Origin: Brassica napus
Taxonomy: Eukaryota; Streptophyta; Magnoliopsida; Brassicales; Brassicaceae
DNA: 64,000 bases
NCBI RefSeq assembly: GCF_020379485.1
Contig: NC_063450.1
Span: forward strand, 29,116,137-29,180,136
Reading direction: 5' to 3'
Shown: positions 1-11,434 of the stretch, one piece after another
Layout: each line of letters starts with the position of its first letter
How positions within the stretch are numbered: the first letter of the stretch is position 1
Program-made: the position numbers and the translations under genes
Notes under the pieces: generated by a model
What the model saw: only the letters and a program-made list of their open reading frames with translations
Told to the model about the DNA's origin: nothing
Databases searched by the model: none

Positions 1-67
1 TTAAAATGTAGTTTAAACTTTCACCATCATATTATAAATACAATGATTATCACTGATTTATCGCTAA

Positions 68-110
68 CTAGATACTGATCCGCGCAGTTGCGTGAGATTA
101 TTTATATTTA
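68..110 (-). mobile_element. Helitron 3' terminus, minus strand
   Basis: Read on the minus strand, this segment has a GC-rich imperfect hairpin (CGCAACTGCGCGG), then ATCAGTAT, then CTAG followed by T. That is the CTRR-T end of a Helitron with its subterminal hairpin. The element would extend to higher coordinates, but I could not find its 5' TC end, so only the terminus is annotated. Bases 1-67 show nothing recognisable. Confidence 0.5.
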
Positions 111-378
111 TGTTTTAAAATTAAATTTTATAATTTGATGATATTTTATAAATTCGGTTTGTATCCAGATTATATTTTTTTGGTTTTCGGTTTGGTTTCC
201 GTTTGATTTTGAGTTTTGTTTTTTGGTTTAAGAAATATAGTATTAGTTTGGTTATTTATTAATTTGGATTTGGAAAAAAATATTGGTTTTTTTTTTGGTT
301 TGATTCAAATTACAATTTTATAATTGTAGATTGGTTTGGTTTAAGTATATTGGTTGCCATATAAAATTGTATGGCACA

Positions 379-1230
379 TCTATATTATTAAAATGAAATT
401 ACTTCTAATAATTTAAGTATATATATTATTAAAACATAATCACTCTTAACTATTACGTTAAGATATGGTCCGCGTGGAAACGTAGATTATGTTTTATTTA
501 TTTTGTTTCATTTTAAAATCAACAAAAAAATATATATATTGATTCATCTAATCTACTAAATAAAATGTTTTGTTATTTGAACTTGCTGTAATATATATGA
601 TTTGTTGAGAACCAATTTTATTTGTTTGTTTATATTAAAAATTATTAGTTACATTATTTAATGTTAGTGTTTTATGTTGAGTATTTGTAAAAAGAAAATT
701 TAACTTAAATGATTAGATAGTATATATTATTATTTGAAATTATGTTTTGTGAATATTGTACTATTTATAATTAATTTGTTCAATATAATTTAGTTATTCA
801 ACATTTAGAACAAAACTTATTATATTAAAATAATCAAATATAAGATAACAATAAAATAATAAGATGATTAATACTTTAGTGAGTATGTTTTGTGGTTGAT
901 CTTAGAGTAGTGAATTATTTATAGTGAATAAGATATTAGGTATAACTATTTTATATATGTTAACGATAATATCTTCTGGAAAAGGTATATTTTAAAGAAT
1001 ATATGATGGAAGATTTAAAAGTTATTCGTTTAATGGTTAAATAAAAATGAATTAAGTAGACAAAAGATAATCCGTTTGGTTGACATGTTAGTTTAAGATT
1101 TTTGATCAAATCGATTCTTAACTTGGTTAGAATATTCTGGATAAATTAATATATTTAGATATTTATTGAATACCTTTCAACAACTAAATTACAAAACACA
1201 ATATATATATACACTATAAATTATAGCTAA
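379..1230 (+). mobile_element. Helitron 5' end and AT-rich body, 3' end not found
   Basis: The segment opens with TCTATATTATTAAAATGA directly after an A, the usual form of a Brassicaceae Helitron 5' end. A short GC-richer stretch with CCGCGTGG follows about 90 bases later. The rest is AT-rich with no coding potential. No matching CTRRT terminus is seen before the next Helitron starts at 1231, so this may be an older element interrupted or overwritten by that one. Confidence 0.4.
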
Positions 1231-2526
1231 TCTATATCTATATATATAAAAAAATGTTTGCCTCCTTCCTAAGCTATCCACGTGGAAAGTCACTCTCTGA
1301 CAGGCCGACACGTGTCCGTCTTCTGGGTTTTATTTCTTTGGCCGGGCTTGAGTTTAACTTTGGGCTTATACTATGAACAATTGACAGAGCTTTTTACTCT
1401 TTAATATTATTGAATGTGTTAATTATTTCTTAATACATAGTAGATAAAAAAAACATACATTACGATATGGACGTTATATTATCATCAAAGCAATCTCTAC
1501 CCTATGTACCTCATCCTGTGATAATTTATAAAGTAGCAACGAATCTATGAGTTCAGCAAATTTGCAATTACCTACGTCAGAATTTTAAGTATATAAACAG
1601 TCAACAATAGTGTGTTGAATATTATATTCATATGATTTAAAAACCTTTACAAATTTTTATTTTTAAACATACACCAAAAACTTTATGAAAGTAAATATCC
1701 ATTCAGGTTTTCAACCACTTCAAATACCACCAACGCCAAAAAAAATTTAATCAAGTGCACGAAAACTATAATATATTTAAAACTACAATAAATACATTAG
1801 TTAATGAAAAATCCTTTTTAAAAAATATCATGGATGCATACATAAATATTAAGAGAAATGTATAAAAGGAAATAAAAGTAACAATAACTTGAAGAACAAA
1901 ATGTATAAGACTGAGAATATTTATGATTTGTGGTCTAAGATATATTCAACTTATTTTCCTAATCATGGTGGAATAAACATTGAATAATGTTTTTAAAAAA
2001 ATTATATATACATAGAAATATTTTTAGTGGTAGGGTATATTTATAATTTCCAATATTTGGCAAAATAAAGAAAAAGGAAACATGCATGTATATAACCATG
2101 AAAAGAAAACTACTTTAAATAACTTAATCAAAATAACAACCACGTACAACTAAACCCGATGAACGTACCAACCTCAAAAGAAAGATGGTATAAGAGTTTT
2201 TTTGCAAAAAAAGATGGTATAAGAGCAAAAATCCCAAGACATGACATATAATTTTGTACAAACAGCTTAGCAACCAATTTAATTTACATAGTTCATTCAA
2301 CAGTAATCAAAGCAAGCAAATATCCCTAATCAAAGCAAGCAAAAATCTCTAATCAAAGCAAATATTGGTAGCTTCATAGTCTATTTAGTATTCAAATACA
2401 TTATCATGTACAATATTTAACTAATATGTATATTTTTATATGATCCAAATTTATATTAAACATTCATTCTAACTGTTTAAATTGTTTTTAGATTTCCATC
2501 CCGTCCGTAGGGCGGACCGACCCTAG
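1231..2526 (+). mobile_element. Non-autonomous Helitron, 1.3 kb
   Basis: The 5' end is TC (TCTATATCTATATATATAAA) after an A and is followed by GTTTGCCTCCTTCCTAAGC and a CACGTGG motif, a common Helitron 5' layout. The 3' end has the hairpin GTCCG-TAGGG-CGGAC, then CGACC, then CTAG before a T. The interior is AT-rich, with short direct repeats (AATCAAAGCAAGCAAA around 2305-2360) and no helicase or other coding sequence. It needs proteins from another element to move. Insertion between A and T leaves no target duplication, as expected. Confidence 0.7.
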
Positions 2527-2527
2527 T

Positions 2528-2976
2528 ATTATATATTTGTATGAAATGTATATTGTGCTATGACAAACAAAAGTCAAAACCTAAGTGACTTAACAGGTGA
2601 ACCGGATCCAATGTTTATAAGATTCATGTTATTTTGAAAATTTTGTATTCATAATGGAAGGTTAATGTAACTTTAACAGAAGGGAAAGTGATTTTGGGTT
2701 GGATGCCATATTGTCAATACAAAAGGGAAGAACATGACAATAATGTATGAAAAAATGTATCAATAGGAACTGAATAGAAACAAACACAATTTTGTAAACC
2801 AACAATGTCCACATAGTCATTATTGAAGAATTACTATAATGAGAATCGTGTATTGACCAGGTCCAATAGTCCAATCTAATTTAGTAAGGCGGTAGCAGTT
2901 TAGTAGATAACTGAATTAGCCTTTAATATGTCGTTGGTTTAGTTTAAGTAGATTTGATGATATTTATATAACTAGC
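2528..2976. other. Intergenic, no gene seen
   Basis: AT-rich sequence between a Helitron and a foldback MULE. A 70-codon open frame exists on the minus strand, but it has no recognisable motif, initiation context or splice sites and is treated as chance. Confidence 0.5.
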
Positions 2977-4119
2977 TTGGGGAAAACGGCCATTTTATAC
3001 CCAATATATCGCGATATGTTCAATTCATACCTGACTTATATGGTTGTGCCAAAATATACCTGAACTTATATGGTCTTGCCAAAACATACCCGACTTATAA
3101 TTTTTTGGTGAAATCATACACCAGTCGCCACATCATCCACTTTTGTTCGCGTGGATGCTACGCTACATCAGCTAATTTTGCTTACGAGGATGCCATGTGT
3201 ATAAATTATTTTTTGAAAAAACTAAATAGTGTTTTTATAAAAATAAATTTATAGAAAATGTAAAATTTTATAATTTTTATTTTTTATTATTTAATTATTT
3301 AATTTTTTATTATTTTACATCAGCTAATTTTGCTTACGAGGATGCCATGTGTATAGATTTTTTTTTTGAAAAAACTAAATAGTGTTTTTATTAAAATAAA
3401 TTTATAGAAAATGTAAAATTTTATAATTTTTTATTATTTAATAAAATTAACAAAAATTAATTAATTAATTAAATTTTAATCTTATATAAAAGAGATATTC
3501 GTAAATATTTCGATCCTATCACAAACCGTCCTTATAAGAGTTATATATTTGTTGTAATTATTCAAATTAAATACTAGTGTTGGACTCGTGTTACTCTTGA
3601 TTAATCATGGTTGTATTTACATTTAAAAAAAAATTATGATAACATACCCATGATTAATAAAGAGTAATAAGACTGCAAAACTAGCATTGGATTTGAATCA
3701 TTACAACACATATATAACTCTTATAAGGACGGTTTGTGATATGATCTATCTCTTATATAAGATTAAAATTTAATTAATTGATTAATTTTTGTTAATTTTA
3801 CTAAATAATAAAAATTTATAAAATTTTACATTTTCTATAAATTTACTTTTATAAAAATACTATTTAGTTATTTCAAAAAACAATTTGTACACATGACATC
3901 CTCGTCAGCAAAATTAGCTAACGTAACATTCACGCGAACAAAAATGGATGATGTGACAGCTGATGTGGCGACATGTGTATGATTTCGCCAAAAAATTATA
4001 AGTCAGGTATGTTTTGGCACAACCATATAAGTTCATGCATATTTTGGCACTGCTATATAAGTGAGGTATGAATTGAACATATCGTGATATGTAGGATATG
4101 AAATGGCCGTTTTCCCGCG
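2977..4119. mobile_element. Foldback MULE-like element with ~500-bp inverted arms
   Basis: The two halves are inverted copies over roughly 500 bases each. The ends share GGGAAAACGGCCATTT, and the arms share further blocks such as GGCACAACCATATAAGTT-like sequence, GTGGCGACATG-like sequence and CTTATAAGGACGGTTTGTGAT near the centre. The left arm has an extra internal duplication (about 3165-3260 repeated at 3311-3400). The flanks TATAACTAG (2967-2975) and TGTAAGTAG (4120-4128) match at 7 of 9 positions, consistent with a decayed 9-bp Mutator-type target duplication. No transposase is present. A transcript through it would fold into a long hairpin and could feed small RNA production (inference). 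Confidence 0.7.
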
Positions 4120-4841
4120 TGTAAGTAGATTGTAACATTTTTGAAAGAGTTCAAAAGTTAATAACAACTTGTATCAGTAGATAAAAAATAGGAGTATAAA
4201 TTAATAGATTAGATAATCTATTCTATTAAATCATAGTCATGACCAACTGATATATGTTCCATTAAAATTTGTATAATAACTACATCATTTTTTTTTTGAA
4301 AACATCTACACATTTTTTTTTTAACAGGTGGATATGTTTGGTCGGTCATAGATATTCACGTCCAAATGGGGACATTGTATTATGGGAAACTGGAATGCAA
4401 TTTTTTTATTTTTTATTTATTTTTTATTTTTGCTTGACACTTTTCGTGCTGGGGTTTGGTGATATGCGGAAGCTATGCGTATAATCCAACCGAAACTGAG
4501 CCGAGGACAAACGAATCATCTAATCATTTACGAACAATATATGTTATTAATCAACAAATAATACTTAACTTATACATTATACATTAGTTAATACATTAGT
4601 TAATCCAATGAATTAATATCCACATTTATCCTTACTATCATGACTACTAATATTTAAAATCTAAGTTCATGCTTTATATTTACTAACCCTGCCCTTTTAA
4701 TAAAATAAATAATATATTAATATAATATTATTTACCATTGAAAAAGTTAATATAAAAATATTTTCATTTACCAAATATAATTAGATTTTTATTTCAGTTT
4801 CATGTAATACAAAGTAGTTGACTATCTACCAAATTATAATT
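4120..4841. other. AT-rich intergenic sequence
   Basis: No gene or RNA is recognised. Long T and A runs and short chance open frames only. Confidence 0.5.
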
Positions 4842-5342
4842 GGGAAATTACCACAAATACCACATTCATAGTACCACTTTTCATGTTTACACTAATCACT
4901 TTTACTTTCACTTTTAATGAAGGGTAAAATGCATTTATACCCCTATGATTAACTAATCTAGACTTAGGGTTTAGAGTTGAGGGGTGGGGTAGGGTTTTTG
5001 GAATGTGAGATTTAGGATTCTAATAAATATATATTTAAATACTTAAAAATATAAAAAAAATTTTAAAAATAGTTTCAAACATAATTTTCGATTTTCAAAA
5101 AGAAATTTTGAAAATAATAAAAAAAAATTTAGAAAAAAAAAATTCAAAAAAAAAAATTATAAAAAAGTTCGAATTTGAAGAAGTATAATTCGAAAACATA
5201 AAATTTTTTATTTAAATAATGATTTATTATATATATAGCTACAAGGATATAAGAGTCTTTTACTACTTAATGAAAAATGTATTCTTGAAAATGTCTCTTT
5301 AGTAGTGGTGAAGATGAAAAGTGGTAAACATAAAATTTTTCC
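4842..5342. mobile_element. Small non-autonomous MULE, 0.5 kb
   Basis: The element starts GGGAAATTACCACAAATACC. The reverse complement of its right end starts GGAAAAATTTTATGTTTACC, and both ends then carry ACCACTTTTCAT blocks. The flanks ATTATAATT (4833-4841) and GTTATAATT (5343-5351) match at 8 of 9 positions, fitting a 9-bp Mutator-type duplication. The interior is AT-rich and non-coding, with one GGGTTTAGAGTTGAGGGGTGGGG stretch near 4968-4991. Confidence 0.55.
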
Positions 5343-6437
5343 GTTATAATTTTGCCTATAAATAAATTAAATAATAATTATCATAAAATTAAGTTTAAAT
5401 TAAAACTAAATAAAATATCATTAGATTTATCTAGGTTTTTTGGGTCAACCATTACCAGATCAGGGTCAATGACAATTTTATGGGGGTTTAACCGGATTTT
5501 ATGGAGATTTTAAATAGAAATTTTATAATTTAATCCAAAATTTGAGATGGATTATATGCAGATCACTCGGTTTACCATTTTTATCGTGGATTCAGATCAA
5601 ATATGAAATATCGCATATAGATATTTAAATTATATTATAAATTAACTTTAGAAAAATTTGGATCAATACAATAAATCATTATTTTTGAGTATACATGTCA
5701 AAATTTATCGGATCCGGGACCCAAACTTAAAAGGAGATTCCACATTGGTTTTTCGAATACAAATATTATTAATTACGTTATTAATTCAAAATGATAATAA
5801 ATGTAAAAATATCCTGATTTTATTTAAACATGGATTACATATTTCATCATCAAAATTATTTCTATTAAAACATTAAACATATTATAATTTGCAAATTTAT
5901 AATGTTTTCTTTGTAACATTTAAATGTAAATAAATAATCAAAATATAAATTTATATCAAATAAATTTGATTTGTTTCGGAAATAAATCTGCGGTTTGAAA
6001 GAGCGAATCAAAAATATAACTATACTTTGTTATTTTTTTTTAAAAAAAATTAATAATTGTTTAGGAATAAAGTACAAAATTAATGTATGAAATGGCTATG
6101 ACACAAGTGTATAGTTATGCAATATCACAAATTTAATACAATTATCATAACCCTTACTCATAATTTTAAAAAGTATATGTTATACAAATATGATTACAAA
6201 AAAAATAAACACAAATATAATTACAAAGGAAAACACAAATACGAAAATTATAATTTTAAAAGAAAATATAAAACAAAAAGTATACTCTTCCTTTGAATGG
6301 GCGGGTCGTAATCTAGTTATTAACAATAAAGCAGTAAAAAATGGGTTCAAAAGTTGTGATTTTAATTTGTATCTGTACTATTCCAGTTAATATTTTTCAT
6401 AAAAATATCTAAAAGTGAAATAAACTATATTAATCTA
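5343..6437. other. AT-rich intergenic sequence
   Basis: No gene is recognised. The stretch around 5430-5620 (GGGTCAACC..., CGGTTTACC...) resembles degenerate repeat DNA, but I could not assign a family. Confidence 0.4.
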
Positions 6438-8951
6438 TCTATATTATAATAGTTGAGTTTTTGCTCACTCCTCAGCGTGGCCGTTTTGTGGGCCCCAATT
6501 TTAAAAATTGTGAAAAAACGTCAAGCTCATGACTCGAACCCTGGTTATTGAGATATAAACACCAACATTTATACCTCTAAGCTAAATGATACTTTGTACA
6601 TTGATGGCTGAACCTAATATATATTTATGAAGGTCGGAAGCCCTTGCTTCTTCGGCTTCCTTTGAGGGTCGGGCCTACAAGTGTATTATGAGTTTCATTT
6701 TTAAATGTGATTCATCACGTTATATGAAAAAAACTTAAGTTTACAACAATTATAGTTTTCCCATATTGTAAACTGTTGCCGTTTAACATGAGTTTAAGTT
6801 CTTTTCATCATTGTCTCAAACAAGTCTGAGTTACAGAGTTGCACCGTGTGTCTGTTCGTAATCTATTTTTTCACTGGTGAACTCTTCATGTCCCCATCTT
6901 AAATCGTTTGATCATAATTTTTCCTAATTTGTAGCCTCTCTTTAAGCCCTATATATATGATTCTCATCTTTGATGAACCCAATCTGCATCTCCATAAAAC
7001 TCATTGATTCCTCTTAGCTTTAAGCCTTTAACCATATTTTAGAAAATGTTTTTCTCTGCCTCTCCAGTTCCTCAAACCGGCGTCCCGGCATCCGTCACTC
7101 AACCTTCGAGTCTCTCCGTCTTGGTCTTAGTAGTCAGAGCATAGCTTCTGGCTTCCTCCGCTTCTGGGATTCCCTGAACTTCAAGAAAGACAGGGAGTGT
7201 GTGGGAATCACGGTTCTCTTTCTTGATGAAAAGGTAAGTTAATCTTCGATCTATCACACTTATTTAACAAATTGTTTTAATTGATTTGCTAATTTTTTGT
7301 TGAATAATATTATTTGCAGATTCTGTGATTTATGGGTTTACTCCCGTCAGACGTGCTAATCATTACATGCCATCTTTGAAAGCAGATTCCATTGTGAAAG
7401 TCGATCATTTTGAGGTTGCTACGTGCTCAAGCATGTACAAGATAACTGATCATCCATTCCTCATTCGTTTCATCTCACTAACCATTATTGATGAAGTCAT
7501 TACGGGTCCTCCTGAGATCAATCTCCAGTCAAGATTAGACTGTTCGAAGTCTCTAAGTGATTGCGAACACAATCCTAGAACTCTCAGGTATATTATCATA
7601 TTGCATCTGAGTTTATATTATGTTTCGATATCATAACTGATATTTAAACTCGCAGATGTGGTTGAGCAAATCTGTTCTGTCCAGGGCTCTGACCTCACCA
7701 AAGAAATAACTCGAGTCGTTATCCGTCTCCTCATTGACCAGTAAGAAACAATCAACACATAGTTCCCTTTATATTATTGTCTATATTGTGCTAACATCAG
7801 TAATAAAAAATATTTCCTACCCAAGATTTGTGGTCGTCTATTTATTTCCCTTACTTATCAATCTAATTTTACACAAATCTTTATTTTACAGCTTAAAAGA
7901 AACCACAATAACCCAAACAATCAAAACACCAAAAACTAGAATCCCGAAAAGACGAATCATTAATGATCACCTCTCTTTTTGTCTAATCTTACAAATAAAC
8001 TTCAAAACAAATATATCAAACCAATCAACTCAACTAAAACTCCACGACACATACATTGAGCAAGCTAAACAAATACAAACTATATGACCAACTATTTAAC
8101 AATTTACAAACTTACTTTCGCAGATGCTTACGAAGAAGACGAAAACGACAACTAAGATCAGTGAAATTACTTAAACAAAAAAGCATAGTAAGTTACAAAC
8201 TCTGATAAATACAACTAACAATGATTTTTGTTTACATATTATCCATCAAATAAAAGAGAAACAAACACAACCACACCAGCAGATACAAGAAACAATCCCA
8301 ACATATACAAAGGCGGCAACAACATCTCCACCTGCTCACTCCTCTTGTCTTATGAAAATAGCTTACATGCTCAATGTCAACAGGCCAATGCTATTGTCTT
8401 CGAAAAATACATATATTCGTTTTAATGCCCAAATAGTAATTGTCACTTAATTTATAACTATTTCTACAAATCTTTATGTATTTGTTTTAAAGGTCCGGTA
8501 AAACCAACAAATTTAAAAATAAAATAACATATAACCAACATAATAAGAATAAAAAAAATTATTACTTACTACACACAACTTACACAACTAAACTGGAGAA
8601 AAAAATATCCAGAAACAAAAGGTATTCTCAACAACCTTAATATAATTTATGTAGTATCTACAGTAGAAGTAACAAACTAAAAAGACAAACAAACAATAAG
8701 TCTCAGTGACACAACAAGCAACACCACGAACTATATCAATCACATTACTAACACAGTTTAGTCTTTCATGAGTGGAGAACAGTGCATACACAGTTCATCA
8801 TTACAACTCTAACCCTATAACAATAAAAAACTTGAAAAACAATGATCAACTCCAAATGCAAAATTCAAGGCTAAAATAACCCTAACAAATATTAAAATGA
8901 AACAAGAACTCTGTCAACAACCATGCGCTAGCGCGGAGGCAATGCCCCTAG
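6438..8951 (+). mobile_element. Helitron, 2.5 kb, carrying an RPA-like gene fragment
   Basis: The 5' end is TCTATATTATAATAGTTGAG after an A, followed by a GCTCACTCCTC block. The 3' end has the perfect palindrome GCGCTAGCGC, then GGAGGCAATGCCC, then CTAG before a T. Both ends lie in the same orientation and the length is typical of non-autonomous Helitrons. The left third contains exons resembling an OB-fold gene (separate entry); the right two thirds (about 7750-8900) are AT-rich, with several chance frames. No Rep/helicase is encoded. Confidence 0.7.
7096..7745 (+). pseudogene. RPA1-like OB-fold gene fragment inside a Helitron
   Basis: Three blocks read as parts of the plant replication protein A 70-kDa-like / DUF223 OB-fold family, which bind single-stranded DNA. 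Block 1 (about 7096-7233) reads FLRFWDSLNFKKDREC then VGITVLFLDEK and ends at AAG|GTAAGT. Block 2 (about 7320-7590) contains DSVIYGFTPVRRANHY, SLKADSIVKVDHFEV, MYKITDHPFLIRFIS and TIIDEVITG. Block 3 (about 7656-7740) reads DVVEQICSVQGSDLTKEI and RVVIRLLID. The join of blocks 1 and 2 is not in frame with the splice sites I can see, and nothing after block 3 continues the protein, so this is a truncated copy. RPA-like genes are known passengers of Brassicaceae Helitrons, where they may once have helped rolling-circle transposition. Confidence 0.65.
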
Positions 8952-8952
8952 T

Positions 8953-9235
8953 ATTTTCAATAGTTGAGAAACTAACACATTCTTTCTAAAATGTTATTCA
9001 TTTTGAGATTTTGTATGAGTTTTTTTTCTTATTTATAAATGAGTCAAACGAAATTACAAATATTTATTTTTTATAATTTAAAATAACTATGTGAAAACTA
9101 AAACTGAAAATGCTACAAGAAAAAGAAAGAAGAGAAGCTGTTGTCAGATTTCAGATATCGTTTGAGAATCTAATGGAGTGGTCATAAAAGGACTTTGCGG
9201 CTAGACAGTTGATAGCTGGATTCGATGGACTGACC
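8953..9235. other. Intergenic, nothing recognised
   Basis: AT-rich sequence between the Helitron and a probable hAT element. No supported feature. Confidence 0.4.
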
Positions 9236-9956
9236 TAGAGATGTCAAACAGGTTTACTCATCCCGTTCTGTTCTCGTTCCGTTCTGTTCCGTACCGCGGC
9301 GGGTTAGTCGTCGAGCGGGTTACAACGGACATGTTCCGCGCGGGCTGCTGTCTTTAAAATGCCGGCCCAAACCTATATCGCAGAATATATAGGCCTTCGC
9401 GGGCCGTCCCACGGGACACCTCCTTATCAAACCGTCTGCTACAGTTTCTTTCATGAATGTTCAAGTAGAAGAGTTATGTAAGAGAGTTGAAGATAGCTCA
9501 TTAAGCTTCACTAAAGCCTTATCAAAATCAATGCCACAAAGCTTCGTTTGTGCTTGCTTTCTTGAGTCAAAATCTTTCTTTTGTTACCAGCATAAGCTTT
9601 TGTTGAGTTTGAATCTGATTGAGTTGTTGTCTTTGTAATAATTTGGCTCAAGTGTTGTATGTCTTCATTAAACCATCTCTCTTTTTAATTATTTGGATTG
9701 CAAAAAGATTCGTGAATCACAAATTATAAAAGTGACGTAATATACAACTAATTTTTCTCCTAAACAACACCGTTGTAAGAAATGAAGAAAAAAAAATGCG
9801 GGTCCATGTAATCTCGCATGACCCGTTTCGGCCCATCCCGTAAAAGATCGAGTCCCGCAAAGATCCGTTCCGCGAAGTCCACAAATTTACGAGCCTAGAA
9901 AACCTCGTCCTAATATCGTACCGCGACAGTCTTTTACGGGGCAGGCCTGTGGTCCC
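9236..9956. mobile_element. Probable non-autonomous hAT element, 0.7 kb
   Basis: The left end TAGAGATGTCAAACAGG is a typical hAT terminus, and both ends carry GC-rich subterminal blocks full of CCCG/CGGG units (9255-9420 and 9798-9950) around an AT-richer core. The flanks GACTGACC (9228-9235) and GATTGACC (9957-9964) match at 7 of 8 positions, consistent with an 8-bp hAT target duplication. The right end (GGCAGGCCTGTGGTCCC) pairs only weakly with the left. No transposase; a 61-codon open frame in the core has no known motif. Confidence 0.5.
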
Positions 9957-10208
9957 GATTGACCGTATATATCAAAATCTCCCGTTCGAATTTATTTGAT
10001 GGGCTTGGGTTTAGTTTAAATGGATCTTTTGCTTGGCTCATTAATATGTTCAGTGTCTCTTAAGAGTAATTGTAATTAAAACAAGAAACGTCTCGAGTCC
10101 TTTCTTCCCCATTGATGTTTGCTTCCTCTCTCTATAGCCCCTTCATCCTAGCAATCTCTTCTCCACTCTATTGATTCATCGCACAATCTATGGGTGGGTA
10201 GCATCGCG

Positions 10209-10367
10209 ATGGATGCGACGGAGTCAGATATGACGGAGCTGTTACGTGGAGGAAGCCGTGGCGGCGAAGGTCCAATAAATGCTCTCGCGTTCAAACTGAA
10301 AACCCAATTAGCTTCTCTCTCGCTCACCATCCACCGTCACCGTCGCCGTTGTATCATAACCTTGCCC
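10209..10367 (+). pseudogene. Unidentified first-exon-like fragment
   Basis: An ATG at 10209 opens MDATESDMTELLRGGSRGG and the frame continues to a good splice donor (CCC|GTGAGT) at 10367/10368. GC content and codon texture are those of a real Brassicaceae first exon, and the upstream 120 bases resemble a 5' UTR rich in CTCTC. I do not recognise the protein. It is followed after an intron-like gap by exons that seem to belong to a different gene, so it is probably the first piece of the 10.2-11.5 kb fragment mosaic rather than a working gene. Confidence 0.4.
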
Positions 10368-10637
10368 GTGAGTCGAAACATATTGGACCTTTTGCTGTTC
10401 TCTGTACTCTTTAGTTTTTTTTTTCTTTTTCTGATTAATTATTGTTAATCGACTTTTGATTTCGTCCAAAGTTTAATATTTTCTCGATAAATTATTTCTG
10501 TAGAGGTCAGTTTGATTTAATATTTGAAGTCGAACTGCGTAAATGTGTTTCTCTCTTGGAGTGTGTTCACCACTTGTTCGATGTAATGGGTCCAAAATTC
10601 TCATGCATTTTAGTAATTACTGAGAATGTTTGCAGTA

Positions 10638-10922
10638 ATGGAGGAGGGACGTCAGAAGGACTTGCAGTTGTTGGAAGAAATCATTGATAAAGGTTTAAAA
10701 CAGAAGCTTTTACAGACTATTGCTTCACGGTATTTGAAAGTCACCTCCTTTACTTGTCAGAATCCAGATTTTTAAATTGTATGTATGATGAAAAATAGTG
10801 TGTATGTGAAGTTTTTCTTGGAGGGTTAAGTTAGCTTGTTTACTTTGTATGCTATTCATTGTGGCCTTTGCTACATTTGTTGGTTTTGCAGGGACAAGAT
10901 CTTTGAAGATCAAAAAGCACTG
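10638..10922 (+). pseudogene. UXT/prefoldin-alpha-like N-terminal fragment
   Basis: Two exons join in frame: 10638-10729 (MEEGRQKDLQLLEEIIDKGL and KQKLLQTIAS) and 10892 onward (RDKIFEDQKAL), through GT/AG sites. This looks like the N-terminal coiled-coil helix of the plant UXT-like prefoldin chaperone family. The similarity stops at the second exon: the following codons do not continue the expected helix and loop. It is a short piece, perhaps a quarter of a prefoldin subunit, so no function is expected. Family assignment is from memory of the Arabidopsis homologue and is moderately sure. Confidence 0.45.
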
Positions 10923-11039
10923 TATCCTTCTTGTATAGGAAAGTCTCTTGCTTCTCAGTCTCTTGTACTTCGGAGGAGCTGTTCTTGGTTTAGTCATTCA
11001 CAATACTTTGCTGTTCTAGTGAGTCTTATTTACACTAGC

Positions 11040-11147
11040 AAAGTCATCAGCACGAAGATGGTGATGCAGAGAGGAGGAGGTGGTCGTCCCAGTGGTCCTC
11101 AGGCTCGTCATATGCGAATTGCTGAATGTCTTGTTGGTGATAGTAGC
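11040..11147 (+). pseudogene. SOSS-B-like OB-fold protein fragment
   Basis: The frame reads KVISTKMVMQRGGGGRPSGP then QARHMRIAECLVGDSS, which matches the first strands of the small plant single-stranded DNA-binding OB-fold proteins related to SOSS complex subunit B, with the hallmark MRIAECLVGD. The match ends abruptly at 11147, where the next residues change to an unrelated frame. The last 11 bases are shared with the oppositely oriented serine acetyltransferase fragment. No start, no C-terminal half: a captured exon fragment. Confidence 0.55.
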
Positions 11148-11220
11148 TTGACAAAATGGGTTCTTGCTCTACGTCGGATTTGGCTTCTTTAAGCATTTTG
11201 ACCCAGACATCACCACAGTC
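11137..11220 (-). pseudogene. Serine acetyltransferase N-terminal fragment
   Basis: On the minus strand the frame reads DCGDVWVKMLKEAKSDVEQE then PILSSYYH. This is the conserved start of the SATase N-terminal domain of plant serine acetyltransferases (SERAT), which make O-acetylserine for cysteine synthesis. The expected continuation after YYH (an AS- block and the helical domain) is absent, and the reading frame runs into the oppositely oriented OB-fold fragment. Only about 28 residues of a roughly 310-residue enzyme are present, so it is a non-functional fragment. Confidence 0.6.
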
Positions 11221-11434
11221 CAGAGAGTGAGATAGTGAAACCAATAATTAGATAAACATTGAAACTTTTATCTGCCTTCCTCGTATTGTTTTTGAGTAAA
11301 CATGTTTCTAGGGAAATATCTCTACTAGTTGTGTTTAGTTTTTATGATTTTGCTTCAATTTGATGTCTGACTGAATCTCTTCTTTGTTGTGATTCATCTG
11401 TGTTCTTGTAGGGATCTTTTAAGGAGGAGACAAG

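Noticed and set aside
6527..6560. GACTCGAACCC, resembling a tRNA T-loop (B box) on the minus strand
   Set aside because: No cloverleaf, anticodon arm or A box could be drawn around it; likely chance within the Helitron head.
8228..8425. 65-codon frame in the right part of the Helitron
   Set aside because: Low-complexity, no motif, no initiation context; non-coding Helitron body.
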